From: an uncultured Pseudomonadota bacterium
GTDB taxonomy: Bacteria > Pseudomonadota > Gammaproteobacteria > CAJXQU01
Reading direction: 5' to 3'
Assembly: GCA_913058255.1 (NCBI GenBank)
Contig: CAJXQU010000002.1
Coordinates: 1 to 64,000, forward strand
DNA length: 64,000 nucleotides
Shown here: one piece after another, positions 55,535 through 64,000 of the stretch
How the letters are laid out: every line of letters starts with the position of its first letter
How positions within the stretch are numbered: position 1 is the first letter of the stretch
Made by a program: the position numbers and the translations under genes
Notes under the pieces: generated by a model
Told to the model about the DNA's origin: nothing
The model's database searches: none
What the model saw: the letters and a program-made list of their open reading frames with translations, nothing else

Positions 55535-55774
55535 TTACCGAGCAGTTAACAATGCATATAATCGGTTCATTTCAACGTCCAATAAATTATCTGGCATTTC
55601 CTCACCCGCACGCTGATACCAATAATTGGCATTACTTAAATCACCCTCTATACGATGAAGGTAACCATGAATAAGGCAAGAATATTTGTCAGAATAAGCT
55701 TGAACTAATTGATGAGCTTCATCCCATTTGCCTTCTTTAGCGAGATTCAATACCTGAATATGATCGTAGCTCAT
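55535..55774 (-). CDS. Small TPR-like protein
   Basis: This 79-residue protein is predicted to be all-helical and cytoplasmic (HIQVLNLAKEGKWDEAHQLV, HGYLHRIEGDLSNANYWYQR), with about two TPR-like helix pairs. The family occurs widely in gammaproteobacteria as an uncharacterised short protein. It lies 13 bp downstream of the small lipoprotein gene in the same direction. Confidence 0.7.
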   Translation of the reverse strand: MSYDHIQVLNLAKEGKWDEAHQLVQAYSDKYSCLIHGYLHRIEGDLSNANYWYQRAGEEMPDNLLDVEMNRLYALLTAR

Positions 55775-55787
55775 GTTACCACCACCA

Positions 55788-56132
55788 TTATTTTAAGCGT
55801 TTGCAAGAGCTAAAAAGATTCGTTTCAGATATAAAGCCATCTTTGACTATCTGAAGAGTATGCTCTTGGGTACCATCAAAATACTTAATTACAACATGAT
55901 CCTCAATGAGCTCGTATGTTCCTGGTACATTTTGTTTATGAGCTAAATTCGGAATACGCGCCACTTGCTCATCTGTCGCAAAGCTTAAAAATAAACCACC
56001 ACTTTCTGTGAAGTTTAACATCGAGCCAAAATTGCCACTGGATAGATGACATTTATAGGTTCCTGCAAGCTCTTTAGATGCATTACATCCGGCAAATATC
56101 TGTACTAGACAGAGAATAATAATTAATTTCAT
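55788..56132 (-). CDS. Small lipoprotein, unknown
   Basis: The 114-residue protein has a lipobox IFAGC (Cys16) after a short hydrophobic signal. The mature part looks beta-rich (TYKCHLSSGNFGSMLNFTESGGLFLSF, then TYELIEDHVVIKYFDGTQEHTLQIV), like a small lipocalin-like or DUF domain that measures a simple sheet. I do not recognise the family. ATG 56132 has AGTAAAAA upstream and only a weak ribosome site. Confidence 0.65.
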   Translation of the reverse strand: MKLIIILCLVQIFAGCNASKELAGTYKCHLSSGNFGSMLNFTESGGLFLSFATDEQVARIPNLAHKQNVPGTYELIEDHVVIKYFDGTQEHTLQIVKDGFISETNLFSSCKRLK

Positions 56133-56188
56133 TTTTTACTCCGGTTAATTCACTTGGTGATCTATAAAGCTAGAATCAAGGGATTGGT

Positions 56189-56317
56189 TTAGCTACTAGT
56201 TTTCCGAACAGTTCTGATAATCCTACCTACCGTTGTGAAATGCAAATCAAAATAGGACTCTAACTCCTGAGCAGAATAACTATCACCGGCGTAGGTAGCA
56301 ACCACGACAGTATTCAT
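56189..56317 (-). pseudogene. Remnant of a RAYT/Y1 transposase C-terminus
   Basis: The minus-strand frame reads VVVATYAGDSYSAQELESYF and continues FDLHFTTVGRIIRTVRK before a stop. This resembles the C-terminal helix-turn-helix of REP-associated transposases (usual pattern: Y-S-x-K-E-I-G-x-Y-F-G-V-H-Y-x-T-V-S-R). No catalytic domain is joined to it. About 42 codons remain. Confidence 0.5.
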
Positions 56318-56333
56318 GTTTTCTGTGTGACGT

Positions 56334-56489
56334 TCATATTAGTCTTACAAGATTTGGCTCGTTTCTGTATTTTTCAATCAATTCGGCATCTCTCAGGCAT
56401 ATTGGATTCGCAGGGCCACACCAGCCCCCATGAACTTTGACAATTCCCTTAGGAGCAATACCTGTAAAAGAACTCCCTATAGCCCGGCA
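56334..56489 (-). pseudogene. Unidentified coding remnant
   Basis: An open minus-strand stretch without a start codon encodes RAIGSSFTGIAPKGIVKVHG, then GWCGPANPICLRDAELIEKY and ends LVRLI before a stop at 56334. The amino acid mix looks coding. I cannot assign a family. The rest of the spacer up to oadG (56490-56664) shows nothing except the oadG promoter region. Confidence 0.35.
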
Positions 56490-56664
56490 CTATTAAAATG
56501 AACTGTGAAAATAATAAAAGCAATTACAAAACACAGGCAAGATTTCGGATTTTTAAACACCATAATTCATGCCTTATTTACCATTAGTGATATAATGATG
56601 GATATTTAATACTAAGTTATTGAATTTATAACTTAACTCATTAATTGCTGTAAGAGGAAGATAG

Positions 56665-56934
56665 ATGGAAGCATCTAGTTTAATGGAAGAAGGTATTTCT
56701 TTAATGCTGTTTGGCATGGGGTTTGTGTTTGTATTTTTAACCTTATTGGTTATTGTTACTACGCTTATGTCATGGGTTGTAACCAAAATCGAGAAAAATA
56801 TTGGAGCCATACCTGAAGGAGGTATCTCATCTCCCACAACCTTTACTCCCAGACAGGGTCTGCTCAAAGACGATGATGAAAATATCATTACCGTGTTAAC
56901 AGCAGCAGTACACAAATATCGCTCACGTAAATAA
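56665..56934 (+). CDS. oadG: Oxaloacetate decarboxylase gamma subunit
   Basis: OadG is the small membrane anchor of the sodium-pumping oxaloacetate decarboxylase. The 89-residue protein has one N-terminal membrane helix (ISLMLFGMGFVFVFLTLLVIV) and a short hydrophilic tail. RBS AGAGGAAG precedes ATG 56665. It leads oadA by 40 bp in the standard G-A-B order. Confidence 0.93.
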   Translation: MEASSLMEEGISLMLFGMGFVFVFLTLLVIVTTLMSWVVTKIEKNIGAIPEGGISSPTTFTPRQGLLKDDDENIITVLTAAVHKYRSRK

Positions 56935-56974
56935 CGCGATAAAATTATTACTATTTAATAGTTAAAGGTGATTT

Positions 56975-58750
56975 ATGTCCGAACCTAAACAAGCCCTGGG
57001 TATCACTGACGTTGTATTACGTGATGCTCACCAGTCACTATTCGCAACTCGTCTACGCCTTGATGATATGTTGCCTATCGCAAGCAAGCTTGACCAAGTT
57101 GGTTATTGGTCTGTAGAAACATGGGGCGGTGCAACATTTGATTCGTGTATTCGTTATTTAGGCGAAGATCCTTGGCATCGTATTCGTAGTTTAAAAGCAG
57201 CGATGCCTAATACCCGTCAACAGATGTTACTACGAGGCCAAAATCTGCTCGGTTATCGTCATTATGCTGATGATGTTGTACGAAAATTTGTTGAACGTGC
57301 GGCAATTAATGGTGTTGATGTATTCCGTGTGTTTGATGCAATGAATGATCCTCGTAACCTTGAAACTGCCATCAAAGCAGTGCAAGAAAATGATCGACAT
57401 GCTCAAGGTACACTTTCATATACCTTAAGCCCAGTTCACAACCTTGATACATGGATTGATTTAGCCAAACGTATCGAAGATATGGGAGCGCATTCTTTAT
57501 GTATTAAAGATATGGCTGGCCTACTCAAACCTTACGTAGCTTACGATCTTGTTAAGAGTCTTAAGCAAGCTGTTGATATTCCTATACAATTGCATTCTCA
57601 TGCTACGACTGGGCTATCAACACCCACTATTCTAAAAGCAGTGGAAGCAGGTATTGATACTATAGATTCTGCTATTTCATCTATGTCGATGACTTATGGG
57701 CATTCACCGACTGAATCAATCGTATCGATCTTTGAAGATACGCCCCGTGACACGGGACTAAATATGGACTTGCTGGAAGAAATTGCTGATTACTTCCGTG
57801 AAGTTCGCAAAAAATATGCACCTTGGGAAGGCTCTTTGAAAGGTATCGATTCTCGAATTTTAACCGCACAGGTTCCTGGTGGCATGTTGACTAATATGGA
57901 AAGCCAACTGCGTGAGCAAGACGCTGAAGATCGTTTTGATGATGTCTTAGCTGAAATTCCTCGTGTACGTGAAGATTTAGGTTTTATCCCTTTAGTTACA
58001 CCTACATCGCAAATTGTTGGTACACAAGCAGTACTCAACGTATTAACGGGTGAGCGTTATAAAACCGTTACGACTGAAACTGCAGGTGTATTAAAAGGTG
58101 AATATGGTGCTGCACCTGCACCGTTTAATGATGAATTACAACAGCGAATATTAGAGGGTGCAGAAGCTATTAGCTGTCGTCCTGCCGATTTAATTGAAGC
58201 CGAAATGGATAAAATCACCACTGAATTACGTCAGCTTGCTGCAGAAGATAGTATTCAACTTGAAGAAGGTGAGCGCGAGGTTGATGATGTACTTACCTAT
58301 GCATTATTCACTCAAGTAGGTCTAAAGTTCTTAGCTAATCGTAATAATCCTGATGTCTTTGAACCAACTCCTACCTTAGAAGCCGCTGAAGCCGCAACGC
58401 GTGCTAAAACTGATGATGAGGTTTATACCATTGCTGTTAACGGCCAGAGTTATGTCGTTCAAGTTTCTGAAGGTGGTGATATTAGTAATATAGCAACGGT
58501 TGCCGCTCCACAAACTTCCGCAACTCCGACGACAAGTGTTGATTCTGTCACTGCACCACTAGCAGGTACAATTTGGAAAGTTGAAGTTAATGTAGGGCAA
58601 GCGGTACAAGAAGGCGATGTTTTAGTTATTCTTGAAGCAATGAAAATGGAAACACAGATCGTTGCTAACAAAGCAGGTTCAGTTTCGTCTATCTCGGTCC
58701 AACCCAATGATACTGTCAAAGTTGGTGACCCCCTCGTTTCAATCGCTTAA
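56975..58750 (+). CDS. oadA: Oxaloacetate decarboxylase alpha subunit (biotin protein)
   Basis: OadA carries the carboxyltransferase: residues about 10-290 form a TIM barrel with metal-binding [15 protein letters not shown] and [21 protein letters not shown] conserved carboxylase domain and a Pro/Ala/Thr-rich linker follow, and the biotinyl domain ends the protein with the biotin lysine in [14 protein letters not shown]. Length 591, typical. It transfers CO2 from oxaloacetate to biotin for decarboxylation by OadB. Confidence 0.96.
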   Translation: MSEPKQALGITDVVLRDAHQSLFATRLRLDDMLPIASKLDQVGYWSVETWGGATFDSCIRYLGEDPWHRIRSLKAAMPNTRQQMLLRGQNLLGYRHYADDVVRKFVERAAINGVDVFRVFDAMNDPRNLETAIKAVQENDRHAQGTLSYTLSPVHNLDTWIDLAKRIEDMGAHSLCIKDMAGLLKPYVAYDLVKSLKQAVDIPIQLHSHATTGLSTPTILKAVEAGIDTIDSAISSMSMTYGHSPTESIVSIFEDTPRDTGLNMDLLEEIADYFREVRKKYAPWEGSLKGIDSRILTAQVPGGMLTNMESQLREQDAEDRFDDVLAEIPRVREDLGFIPLVTPTSQIVGTQAVLNVLTGERYKTVTTETAGVLKGEYGAAPAPFNDELQQRILEGAEAISCRPADLIEAEMDKITTELRQLAAEDSIQLEEGEREVDDVLTYALFTQVGLKFLANRNNPDVFEPTPTLEAAEAATRAKTDDEVYTIAVNGQSYVVQVSEGGDISNIATVAAPQTSATPTTSVDSVTAPLAGTIWKVEVNVGQAVQEGDVLVILEAMKMETQIVANKAGSVSSISVQPNDTVKVGDPLVSIA

Positions 58751-58774
58751 GAAATATCTAAAAAGGCTTTACAT

Positions 58775-59908
58775 ATGGATCAACTATTACAGTTATGGCA
58801 TAACTCTGGTCTTTATCAAATGACACCAGGGCAAGGCATTATGATACTGATTGGCATGCTATTACTTTATCTTGCCATTAATAAAAACTTTGAGCCCTTA
58901 TTACTCGTACCTATCGGTTTTGGTGGTGTATTAGCGAATATTCCTGGAGCGGGCTTGGCGGAACATGGCGGTATTTTGCATTTATTCTATGCTGTCGGTA
59001 TTGAAAGTGGTGCATTTCCACTTATTATTTTTATGGGGGTCGGGGCAATGACGGATTTTGGTCCTCTACTGTCTAACCCACGTACATTATTCTTAGGTGC
59101 CGCAGCTCAATTTGGAATCTTTGTTACCTTAATGGGCGCTGTTACTTTATCAACGTTAGGTGTTTTTGATTTTAGTCTTGCTGATGCTGCTGCTATTGGT
59201 ATTATCGGTGGTGCAGACGGCCCTACATCTATTTATGTTGCCAGCAAACTTGCCCCTGATTTATTAGGTGCTATTGCGGTTGCCTCCTATTCTTATATGG
59301 CACTTGTACCACTAATTCAACCGCCTATTATGCGTGCATTAACCAACGATGCAGAACGTAAAATTAAGATGGTGCAACAACGTCATGTATCACACCGTGA
59401 GAAAATTATTTTCCCCCTTATTCTTCTCTTATTAGTCGCATTTTTATTACCTGATGCAGCACCATTACTAGGTATGTTCTGTTTTGGTAACTTAATGAAA
59501 GAATGTGCAGTTGTCGATCGTTTGAGTAACACAACACAAAACTCATTAATTAACACAGTAACTATCTTCTTGGGTTTAGCCGTTGGATCAAAACTCAGTG
59601 CTGATAAGTTCTTAGACCTAACAACACTCGGTATTCTCGTGCTTGGTATGGTTGCTTTTTCTATTGGTACGGCATCAGGTGTCATTATGGCTAAACTGAT
59701 GAATAAACTAGGTGGTAGTCAGATTAATCCCCTTATTGGTTCTGCAGGTGTTTCTGCAGTGCCAATGGCCGCTCGCGTATCAAATAAGTTAGGGTTAGAA
59801 GCTGACCCTCATAACTTCTTATTAATGCACGCGATGGGACCAAATGTAGCCGGAGTTATCGGTTCAGCAGTTGCTGCCGGTATTATGATTAACTATGTTG
59901 GTGGTTAA
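58775..59908 (+). CDS. oadB: Oxaloacetate decarboxylase beta subunit (Na+ pump)
   Basis: OadB decarboxylates carboxybiotin and exports Na+. The 377-residue membrane protein has about nine membrane segments with the conserved regions [17 protein letters not shown] (sodium-site Asp), [20 protein letters not shown] and [19 protein letters not shown], and [20 protein letters not shown]. It ends the oadGAB operon. Confidence 0.96.
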   Translation: MDQLLQLWHNSGLYQMTPGQGIMILIGMLLLYLAINKNFEPLLLVPIGFGGVLANIPGAGLAEHGGILHLFYAVGIESGAFPLIIFMGVGAMTDFGPLLSNPRTLFLGAAAQFGIFVTLMGAVTLSTLGVFDFSLADAAAIGIIGGADGPTSIYVASKLAPDLLGAIAVASYSYMALVPLIQPPIMRALTNDAERKIKMVQQRHVSHREKIIFPLILLLLVAFLLPDAAPLLGMFCFGNLMKECAVVDRLSNTTQNSLINTVTIFLGLAVGSKLSADKFLDLTTLGILVLGMVAFSIGTASGVIMAKLMNKLGGSQINPLIGSAGVSAVPMAARVSNKLGLEADPHNFLLMHAMGPNVAGVIGSAVAAGIMINYVGG

Positions 59909-60077
59909 TCTAAACGATAATCTTAATAGTTCTGATAGTTGAAAATCAATCGAGGCTGAGCCGAGCCTGTTGATCCTTTTTTCTGTCGCCGAGTGAATGT
60001 CTTAGGTGAGGATTATGACTTGGTGGCGATGCATTATTTTTATCGTGGGTTAGAGGGCATGGTGCTACTCTCGGCAA

Positions 60078-60263
60078 AAGGCTTATCGCTGGCTGTTTAG
60101 GCAAGAGTTGCAAGAGTTGCAAGAGAGGGCCGTTATTATCTAGAATTCGTGAAGTGACGAATAAGGCTTGGGTATTAGGTTATTAGCTAGTGAACGTTTT
60201 AAGGATAAGATCGAGTCACAGTTAAGTCGTTCTGTTAGACCACCGGGTCAGTGGAGGAGATAG
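60078..60263 (+). pseudogene. Frameshifted RAYT (IS200-like) remnant
   Basis: The region encodes, over three frames, AYRWLFRQELQELQERAVII, then IREVTNKAWVLG from 60145, then SERFKDKIESQLSRSVRPPG from 60189. These are consecutive blocks of the C-terminus of REP-associated tyrosine transposases (usual order: YRxLF, IREATNxxxxLGSERFxxxIE, LGRRVxP). At least two frameshifts and several stops separate them, so it is a dead fragment. The rest of the 417-bp spacer after oadB (59909-60077) shows no gene. Confidence 0.75.
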
Positions 60264-60325
60264 TAAGTCTGAGGTTTTCCGTATGGCCAGACTTAAGTCT
60301 TAAACCTGATTTTTTGAACGAATAG

Positions 60326-60892
60326 CTATTCTCTCGACATAAACTTGCCCGTGCTGGTATTGATCTTGATGATCTCACCGGTCTCTAGATATTCAGGAAC
60401 TTGTATTTCAATACCCGTTGTTAATTGAGCTGTTTTTGTACGATTTGTAGCACTAGCACCTTTTATTTTTGGGGCTGTTTCAATGATCTCTAACGATACC
60501 GATGCAGGTAGTTCGATGCCTAAAATCACATCATCCATTAACATTGCTGTGATTTCTTCCATGCCGTCGGTGATGAAGCCTGCCTGATCGGCTATGTCTT
60601 CTTTACTAAGGATATGTTGACTGAAGTCTTCACTGTCCATAAACACGTAGCTGTCGCCATCAATGTAGGAAAACTGTACTTTGATACGCTGACAGTCGGC
60701 TTCTTTTAACATATCATCGGATTTATAGGATTCATCGCGTTTTTGACTAGTTTTTAGGTTGTTATAACGTATTTTATATAAGGTTGATGCACCACGTGAT
60801 GAAGGGCTTTTGCTTTCTATAGTTTTAACGACATGCGGAGTGCCATCAATATCTATAATCATTCCGCGTTTTAGATCACCAGCTTTAGGCAT
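60326..60892 (-). CDS. yeiP: Elongation factor P-like protein EfpL/YeiP
   Basis: The 188-residue EF-P paralogue helps ribosomes through difficult motifs such as polyproline. It keeps the YeiP pattern KAGDLKRGMIIDIDGTPHVV, SPSSRGASTLYKIRYNNLKT (loop region that replaces the modified lysine tip of EF-P), FSYIDGDSYVFMDSEDF, and the C-terminal QVPEYLETGEIIKINTSTGKF. E. coli YeiP has SPTARGAATLYK in the loop, so this is the YeiP/EfpL branch and not canonical EF-P. Confidence 0.93.
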   Translation of the reverse strand: MPKAGDLKRGMIIDIDGTPHVVKTIESKSPSSRGASTLYKIRYNNLKTSQKRDESYKSDDMLKEADCQRIKVQFSYIDGDSYVFMDSEDFSQHILSKEDIADQAGFITDGMEEITAMLMDDVILGIELPASVSLEIIETAPKIKGASATNRTKTAQLTTGIEIQVPEYLETGEIIKINTSTGKFMSRE

Positions 60893-61081
60893 AATAGTTC
60901 CGTAGTTATTTTGTAATTAAATAGGAGTCTAATGAGTCCTATCAAACTGCGCAAGTCACGATGTTCTGGGTTTAAAAACTCAAATAAGGCTACTCAGGTT
61001 GAGAGCATATATTTGAGCCTCCGATGAGAGAATCACATGGTTAAAATGAGGCTCTCTCGATATGGTTTGCTATATTCAATA

Positions 61082-62518
61082 TTATTTCTTACCCCAAATA
61101 TGTGTGTTGACCATGGGGGATTTTTCTACGACTGACTCTGCAGAAGAATCTTTAGTCATAGGTTTATTAACCGTTGGTTCACTAGGCGTCAGCTCAGCTT
61201 CATCATGAGTTACTGCTAGATCAGACACACCCTGTTTTTCTCTTAATCGTTTCTTTTTGTTTTTTGAGCGTGCTTTCTTTTTAGGTTTACTCCGCTCAGG
61301 TAAAGAAGGGGCCTCATCATCGGTTTCAAAGCCCGTAACTTGTTCAGGTTTTAGTTGCAGATCATTACGTTTGTCAATCACTTCAAAATGTTGATATTCA
61401 TGATGTGAGATTAATGATATAGCCGTTCCTGTTTCTCCTGCGCGGCCTGTGCGACCAATGCGGTGAGTGTAGTCATTAGGTGAGCGAGGTAGGTCATAGT
61501 TGATCACACAAGGTAGTTGTTCAATGTCGATGCCTCTTGCTGCTACATCTGTAGCGATCAATATGCGTATTTTGCCCGTTTTGAAGTCACGCAGTGCAGC
61601 CGCTCGTGCGGATTGTTCTTTATCACCATGCATGGCGGTTGCACTGATATCTCGTTTTTCTAATTTACCAACAACATTATTACAGGTGCGCTTGGCGCTA
61701 CAAAAAACCAATACTTGTTTCCAGTCATTCTCGTTTAATAGATGCGCTAATAAGTCGTTTTTCTTGTCATGGTTTACTGTGATCACGCGCTGGTTGATAA
61801 GAACGTCAGCTCCGCGTTCATCGACATTAATAATGGCTGGCTTATTCATCACTTCACGAACTAAACGTCTGATGCTGTCTGGGAAGGTTGCGGTGAACAT
61901 TAAGTTCTGGCGACGATTAGGTAGCAACTTCATGATCCGATCGATTTCTTCTTGGAAATCGCCTTTCATCAACCGATCGACTTCGTCGATAATTAAGGTT
62001 TTGGTTTGGTTGAACTTGATCGCATTTTGGTCGGATAGATCTAATAAGCGTCCTGGTGTGGAAACCAAAACATCGGCACCGCCGCGTAAGGCCTTCATCT
62101 GAGGGTTGATTTTGACCCCGCCATAGACACTTAGACAACGGAGGGGAGGGGTTACTTTTTCGGCTATTTGTTCAAAAACTTCCCTCACTTGGATAGCCAA
62201 CTCACGTGTCGGAACGAGAACTAAGACCTGTATACAGTTGCTACTGGCTCGAAGTGTCCCATCGTAGCGACTGTGAGTGTCTTTATTGCCATAGATGCTC
62301 AAGTTTGTCAGCTGAGATATTAGTGGTAAAACAAAGGCTGCCGTTTTACCTGAGCCTGTTTCTGCACGAGCTAAAACATCTCGACCCTCTAGGATGGCTG
62401 GAATTGCTTCGGATTGAATATCCGTTGGTGTAGTAAAGCCTGCCTTGTCGATAGCAGACAAAATAACTTGTGAAAATGAGAAGGATGAAAAGTTAGCTTT
62501 TGAATGGTCTGTTTTCAT
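61082..62518 (-). CDS. DEAD-box RNA helicase (DEVD variant)
   Basis: The 478-residue helicase has the full motif set: Q motif (GFTTPTDIQSEAIP), ARAETGSGKTAAFVLP, VPTRELAIQ, TPGRLLDL, motif II DEVD in LIIDEVDRLMKGDF (instead of DEAD), MFTATFPDSI, IATDVAARGIDIEQLP and HRIGRTGRAGETG. A basic tail (KPKKKARSKNKKKRLREK) and a disordered end follow, giving an RhlE/SrmB-like general layout. It probably acts in ribosome assembly or RNA decay. I cannot choose a specific E. coli orthologue. Confidence 0.9.
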   Translation of the reverse strand: MKTDHSKANFSSFSFSQVILSAIDKAGFTTPTDIQSEAIPAILEGRDVLARAETGSGKTAAFVLPLISQLTNLSIYGNKDTHSRYDGTLRASSNCIQVLVLVPTRELAIQVREVFEQIAEKVTPPLRCLSVYGGVKINPQMKALRGGADVLVSTPGRLLDLSDQNAIKFNQTKTLIIDEVDRLMKGDFQEEIDRIMKLLPNRRQNLMFTATFPDSIRRLVREVMNKPAIINVDERGADVLINQRVITVNHDKKNDLLAHLLNENDWKQVLVFCSAKRTCNNVVGKLEKRDISATAMHGDKEQSARAAALRDFKTGKIRILIATDVAARGIDIEQLPCVINYDLPRSPNDYTHRIGRTGRAGETGTAISLISHHEYQHFEVIDKRNDLQLKPEQVTGFETDDEAPSLPERSKPKKKARSKNKKKRLREKQGVSDLAVTHDEAELTPSEPTVNKPMTKDSSAESVVEKSPMVNTHIWGKK

Positions 62519-62663
62519 GGCGTCTCTTTGAAACTGTGATAATCGACCATTCTAACTGAAATCCTTGATTCTGGCTGAGTTATCTCGGGGTGATTTAATA
62601 AGTCTTTAATTATTAAAGAAACTAGCATATTGCGACGCTAACTAGATAATAGCTATAGAAACT

Positions 62664-63197
62664 GTGTTGGGAATTGTAAAGTTGACGAGTACTAAAGATA
62701 AATTTAAGCCTGTGAAACCAGACGATCTGCTCGTTTCAAAAACAGATCTGCAAGGAAATATCACCTATTGTAATTCCAATTTTTTGATTTATTCAGGCTA
62801 CTCCTCTGAAAAGCTGATTGGTAAAACGATATTTTCAATCGCGCATATTGATATGCCGCAATCAATTTTTAGGCATATTTGGTCAGAACTTAAAGGCTTT
62901 AACGAAGTGTGCAGCTTGGTTAAGACTCAAAGTAAAGGTGGAGAGTTTTATTGGACATTTATGAATGCAACACCTAGCTTTGATTCTGATAGCCAGCTGA
63001 TAGGCTACTTTTTTGTACAAAGAAGCGCTTCGGCAGAAGCCATAAGCTATTTTGAAGCCTTATATCGCGACATGCTGGCTGTGGAGTCAAAATCAGACCC
63101 AGACATTTCAGCAATGGATGCTTCTTTCCAAATTTTGGATGATATTGCAGCAACACAAGGAGGGCATAATGAATTTGTCTTTTCCTATTACGTTTAA
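62664..63197 (+). CDS. PAS-domain protein, Aer-like sensor (split receptor)
   Basis: The 177-residue soluble protein is a single Aer-type PAS domain (about 18-125: DLLVSKTDLQGNITYCNSNFL split, YSGYSSEKLIGK, GGEFYWTFMNATPSF), which in Aer binds FAD to sense redox state. There is no membrane segment or signalling domain. Its end overlaps the following chemoreceptor gene by 29 bp. GTG 62664 is the first start; ribosome-site evidence is weak, and a start some six codons later is possible. Confidence 0.78.
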   Translation: MLGIVKLTSTKDKFKPVKPDDLLVSKTDLQGNITYCNSNFLIYSGYSSEKLIGKTIFSIAHIDMPQSIFRHIWSELKGFNEVCSLVKTQSKGGEFYWTFMNATPSFDSDSQLIGYFFVQRSASAEAISYFEALYRDMLAVESKSDPDISAMDASFQILDDIAATQGGHNEFVFSYYV

Positions 63198-64000
63198 AAA
63201 TGTATTGCTGGTGAATTTCTTCCTGTTGTTGTTCGTTAGTATCTTTTGCATTGCACAATATGGTGCTAGCACATGGCTGCTCATCGCACCTTTAATCACC
63301 TGCGGTTTATATCTACTCGCAACGATGGGTTCTGAGCCGAAGCATGACGATGTGTTAGAGAAGATCCAGACCATGGTTGATGAAGTTAACAATGGTAATC
63401 TTGACCATCGAATAATGGGGGTTGCATGGGAGCATCCTTTAAATAGCTTAGTTACGGAGTTGAACGAAGTACTTGATCAGTTTGAAGCCTACGCAAGAGA
63501 AGTTGATAGTGTATTTCGCCTTGCACGCAAAGGTGAGTTTTATCGACGGACCTTGCATCGGGGTTTGCAAGGGCGGTTTAGATTAGGTCTGCAACGTATA
63601 GATGATTCACTTGAGCTCATGGAGCATGGTCACAGGCAACAACAGTTAGATACTACGTTTGCCAGCTTAGGCCAGTTAAAATCTAATAATCTGTTAGATA
63701 ATTTAGTTAATAGTCAAACTGATCTAAACTCTATTATGAGTGAGATGAATCACATTGAGTCTATTTCTAAATCATCTGCAGAAACTTCGATCAATAACCA
63801 AAGGTTAGTAGATTCTGTTGCAAGCCAATTAGCCACTGTTATCGATCAATCAACCGAAGTGTGTGCTGATACAGAAAAGCTCTCTAGAGAAAGTCATGAA
63901 ATTGCGGATATGGCCAGCATGATCACAGGCGTTGCAGAGCAGACTAACCTGTTGGCTTTAAACGCTGCGATAGAAGCAGCACGAGCAGGTGAACATGGAA
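63169..64000 (+). CDS. Methyl-accepting chemotaxis protein, 3' end outside the window
   Basis: The frame from ATG 63169 (RBS AAGGAGGG) stays open to the window end. It begins with two hydrophobic segments (residues about 12-30 and 36-52) separated by only a few residues, so there is practically no periplasmic sensor. After a HAMP-like segment (about 60-115) and a long helical region comes the chemoreceptor tip: ITGVAEQTNLLALNAAIEAA, followed by RAGEHG, where it is cut by the window. The gene overlaps the PAS gene by 29 bp; together they have the parts of one Aer receptor. Confidence 0.9.
   Translation, partial: MNLSFPITFKNVLLVNFFLLLFVSIFCIAQYGASTWLLIAPLITCGLYLLATMGSEPKHDDVLEKIQTMVDEVNNGNLDHRIMGVAWEHPLNSLVTELNEVLDQFEAYAREVDSVFRLARKGEFYRRTLHRGLQGRFRLGLQRIDDSLELMEHGHRQQQLDTTFASLGQLKSNNLLDNLVNSQTDLNSIMSEMNHIESISKSSAETSINNQRLVDSVASQLATVIDQSTEVCADTEKLSRESHEIADMASMITGVAEQTNLLALNAAIEAARAGEHG

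Noticed and set aside
59953-59982. Terminator after oadB
   Set aside because: AGGCT/AGCCT forms only a 5-bp stem, and the T-run starts several bases after the stem, so it is too weak to claim.

Overview
The window reads as a chromosomal segment of a flagellated, rod-type gammaproteobacterium with moderately low GC (impression by eye; not computed). The class assignment rests on RapA, PpsR/PpsA, YcgL-XerD, the rpsF-rpsR-rplI-dnaB-alr-radA neighbourhood, the EF-P paralogue EfpL/YeiP, and the FleQ/FleS/FleR flagellar hierarchy. I cannot name a genus. The first 43 bases carry an Illumina Nextera transposase adapter, so the left end is an assembly end and its structure should be treated with caution.

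Layout. 1-7.3 kb is an accessory region: an IS3-family element, a 5'-truncated RHS/YD-repeat gene, a second secreted RHS-core gene with a variable C-terminal toxin-like tail and a probable immunity gene, and a REP-associated tyrosine transposase (RAYT). 7.8-23.3 kb is mostly core: rapA, a WD40 lipoprotein, a fused LplT-PlsC-acyl-CoA-synthetase gene whose synthetase third looks decayed, an XRE regulator, ycgL-xerD, and rpsF-rpsR-DUF2232-rplI-dnaB-alr-radA. The S6 protein has an unusual C-terminal extension of about 130 residues. 23.5-29.8 kb is a gluconeogenesis/propionate module: ppsR, ppsA, a GntR regulator and prpB-prpC. Three copies of the palindrome TATTGTCGACAATA (one with a central mismatch) lie upstream of both ppsR and the GntR gene. 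Carbonic anhydrase, tRNA-Leu(CAG) and RNase R follow.

33.5-51.7 kb is a flagellar island. A divergent TPR/O-GlcNAc-transferase-like (SPINDLY)/methyltransferase fusion faces two tandem short flagellin genes with sigma-28-type promoters. These are followed by an unknown gene, flbT, flaF, a PilZ-like gene, fleQ, fleS-fleR, fliEFGHIJ and a TfpX/TfpZ-like gene. FlbT and FlaF are regulators typical of alphaproteobacteria; finding them beside gamma-type FleQ/FleS/FleR is the most striking mosaic in the window. Together with the glycosyltransferase-methyltransferase fusion they suggest a flagellin synthesis and modification unit of alphaproteobacterial character joined to a gammaproteobacterial master-regulator circuit.

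52.4-64 kb holds an oxalate/formate-type antiporter, an exported methyltransferase, two small genes, remnants of transposase genes, the oadGAB sodium-pumping oxaloacetate decarboxylase operon, efpL, a DEAD-box helicase with a DEVD motif, and at the right edge an overlapping PAS protein/chemoreceptor pair that looks like a split aerotaxis receptor. The chemoreceptor gene runs off the window.
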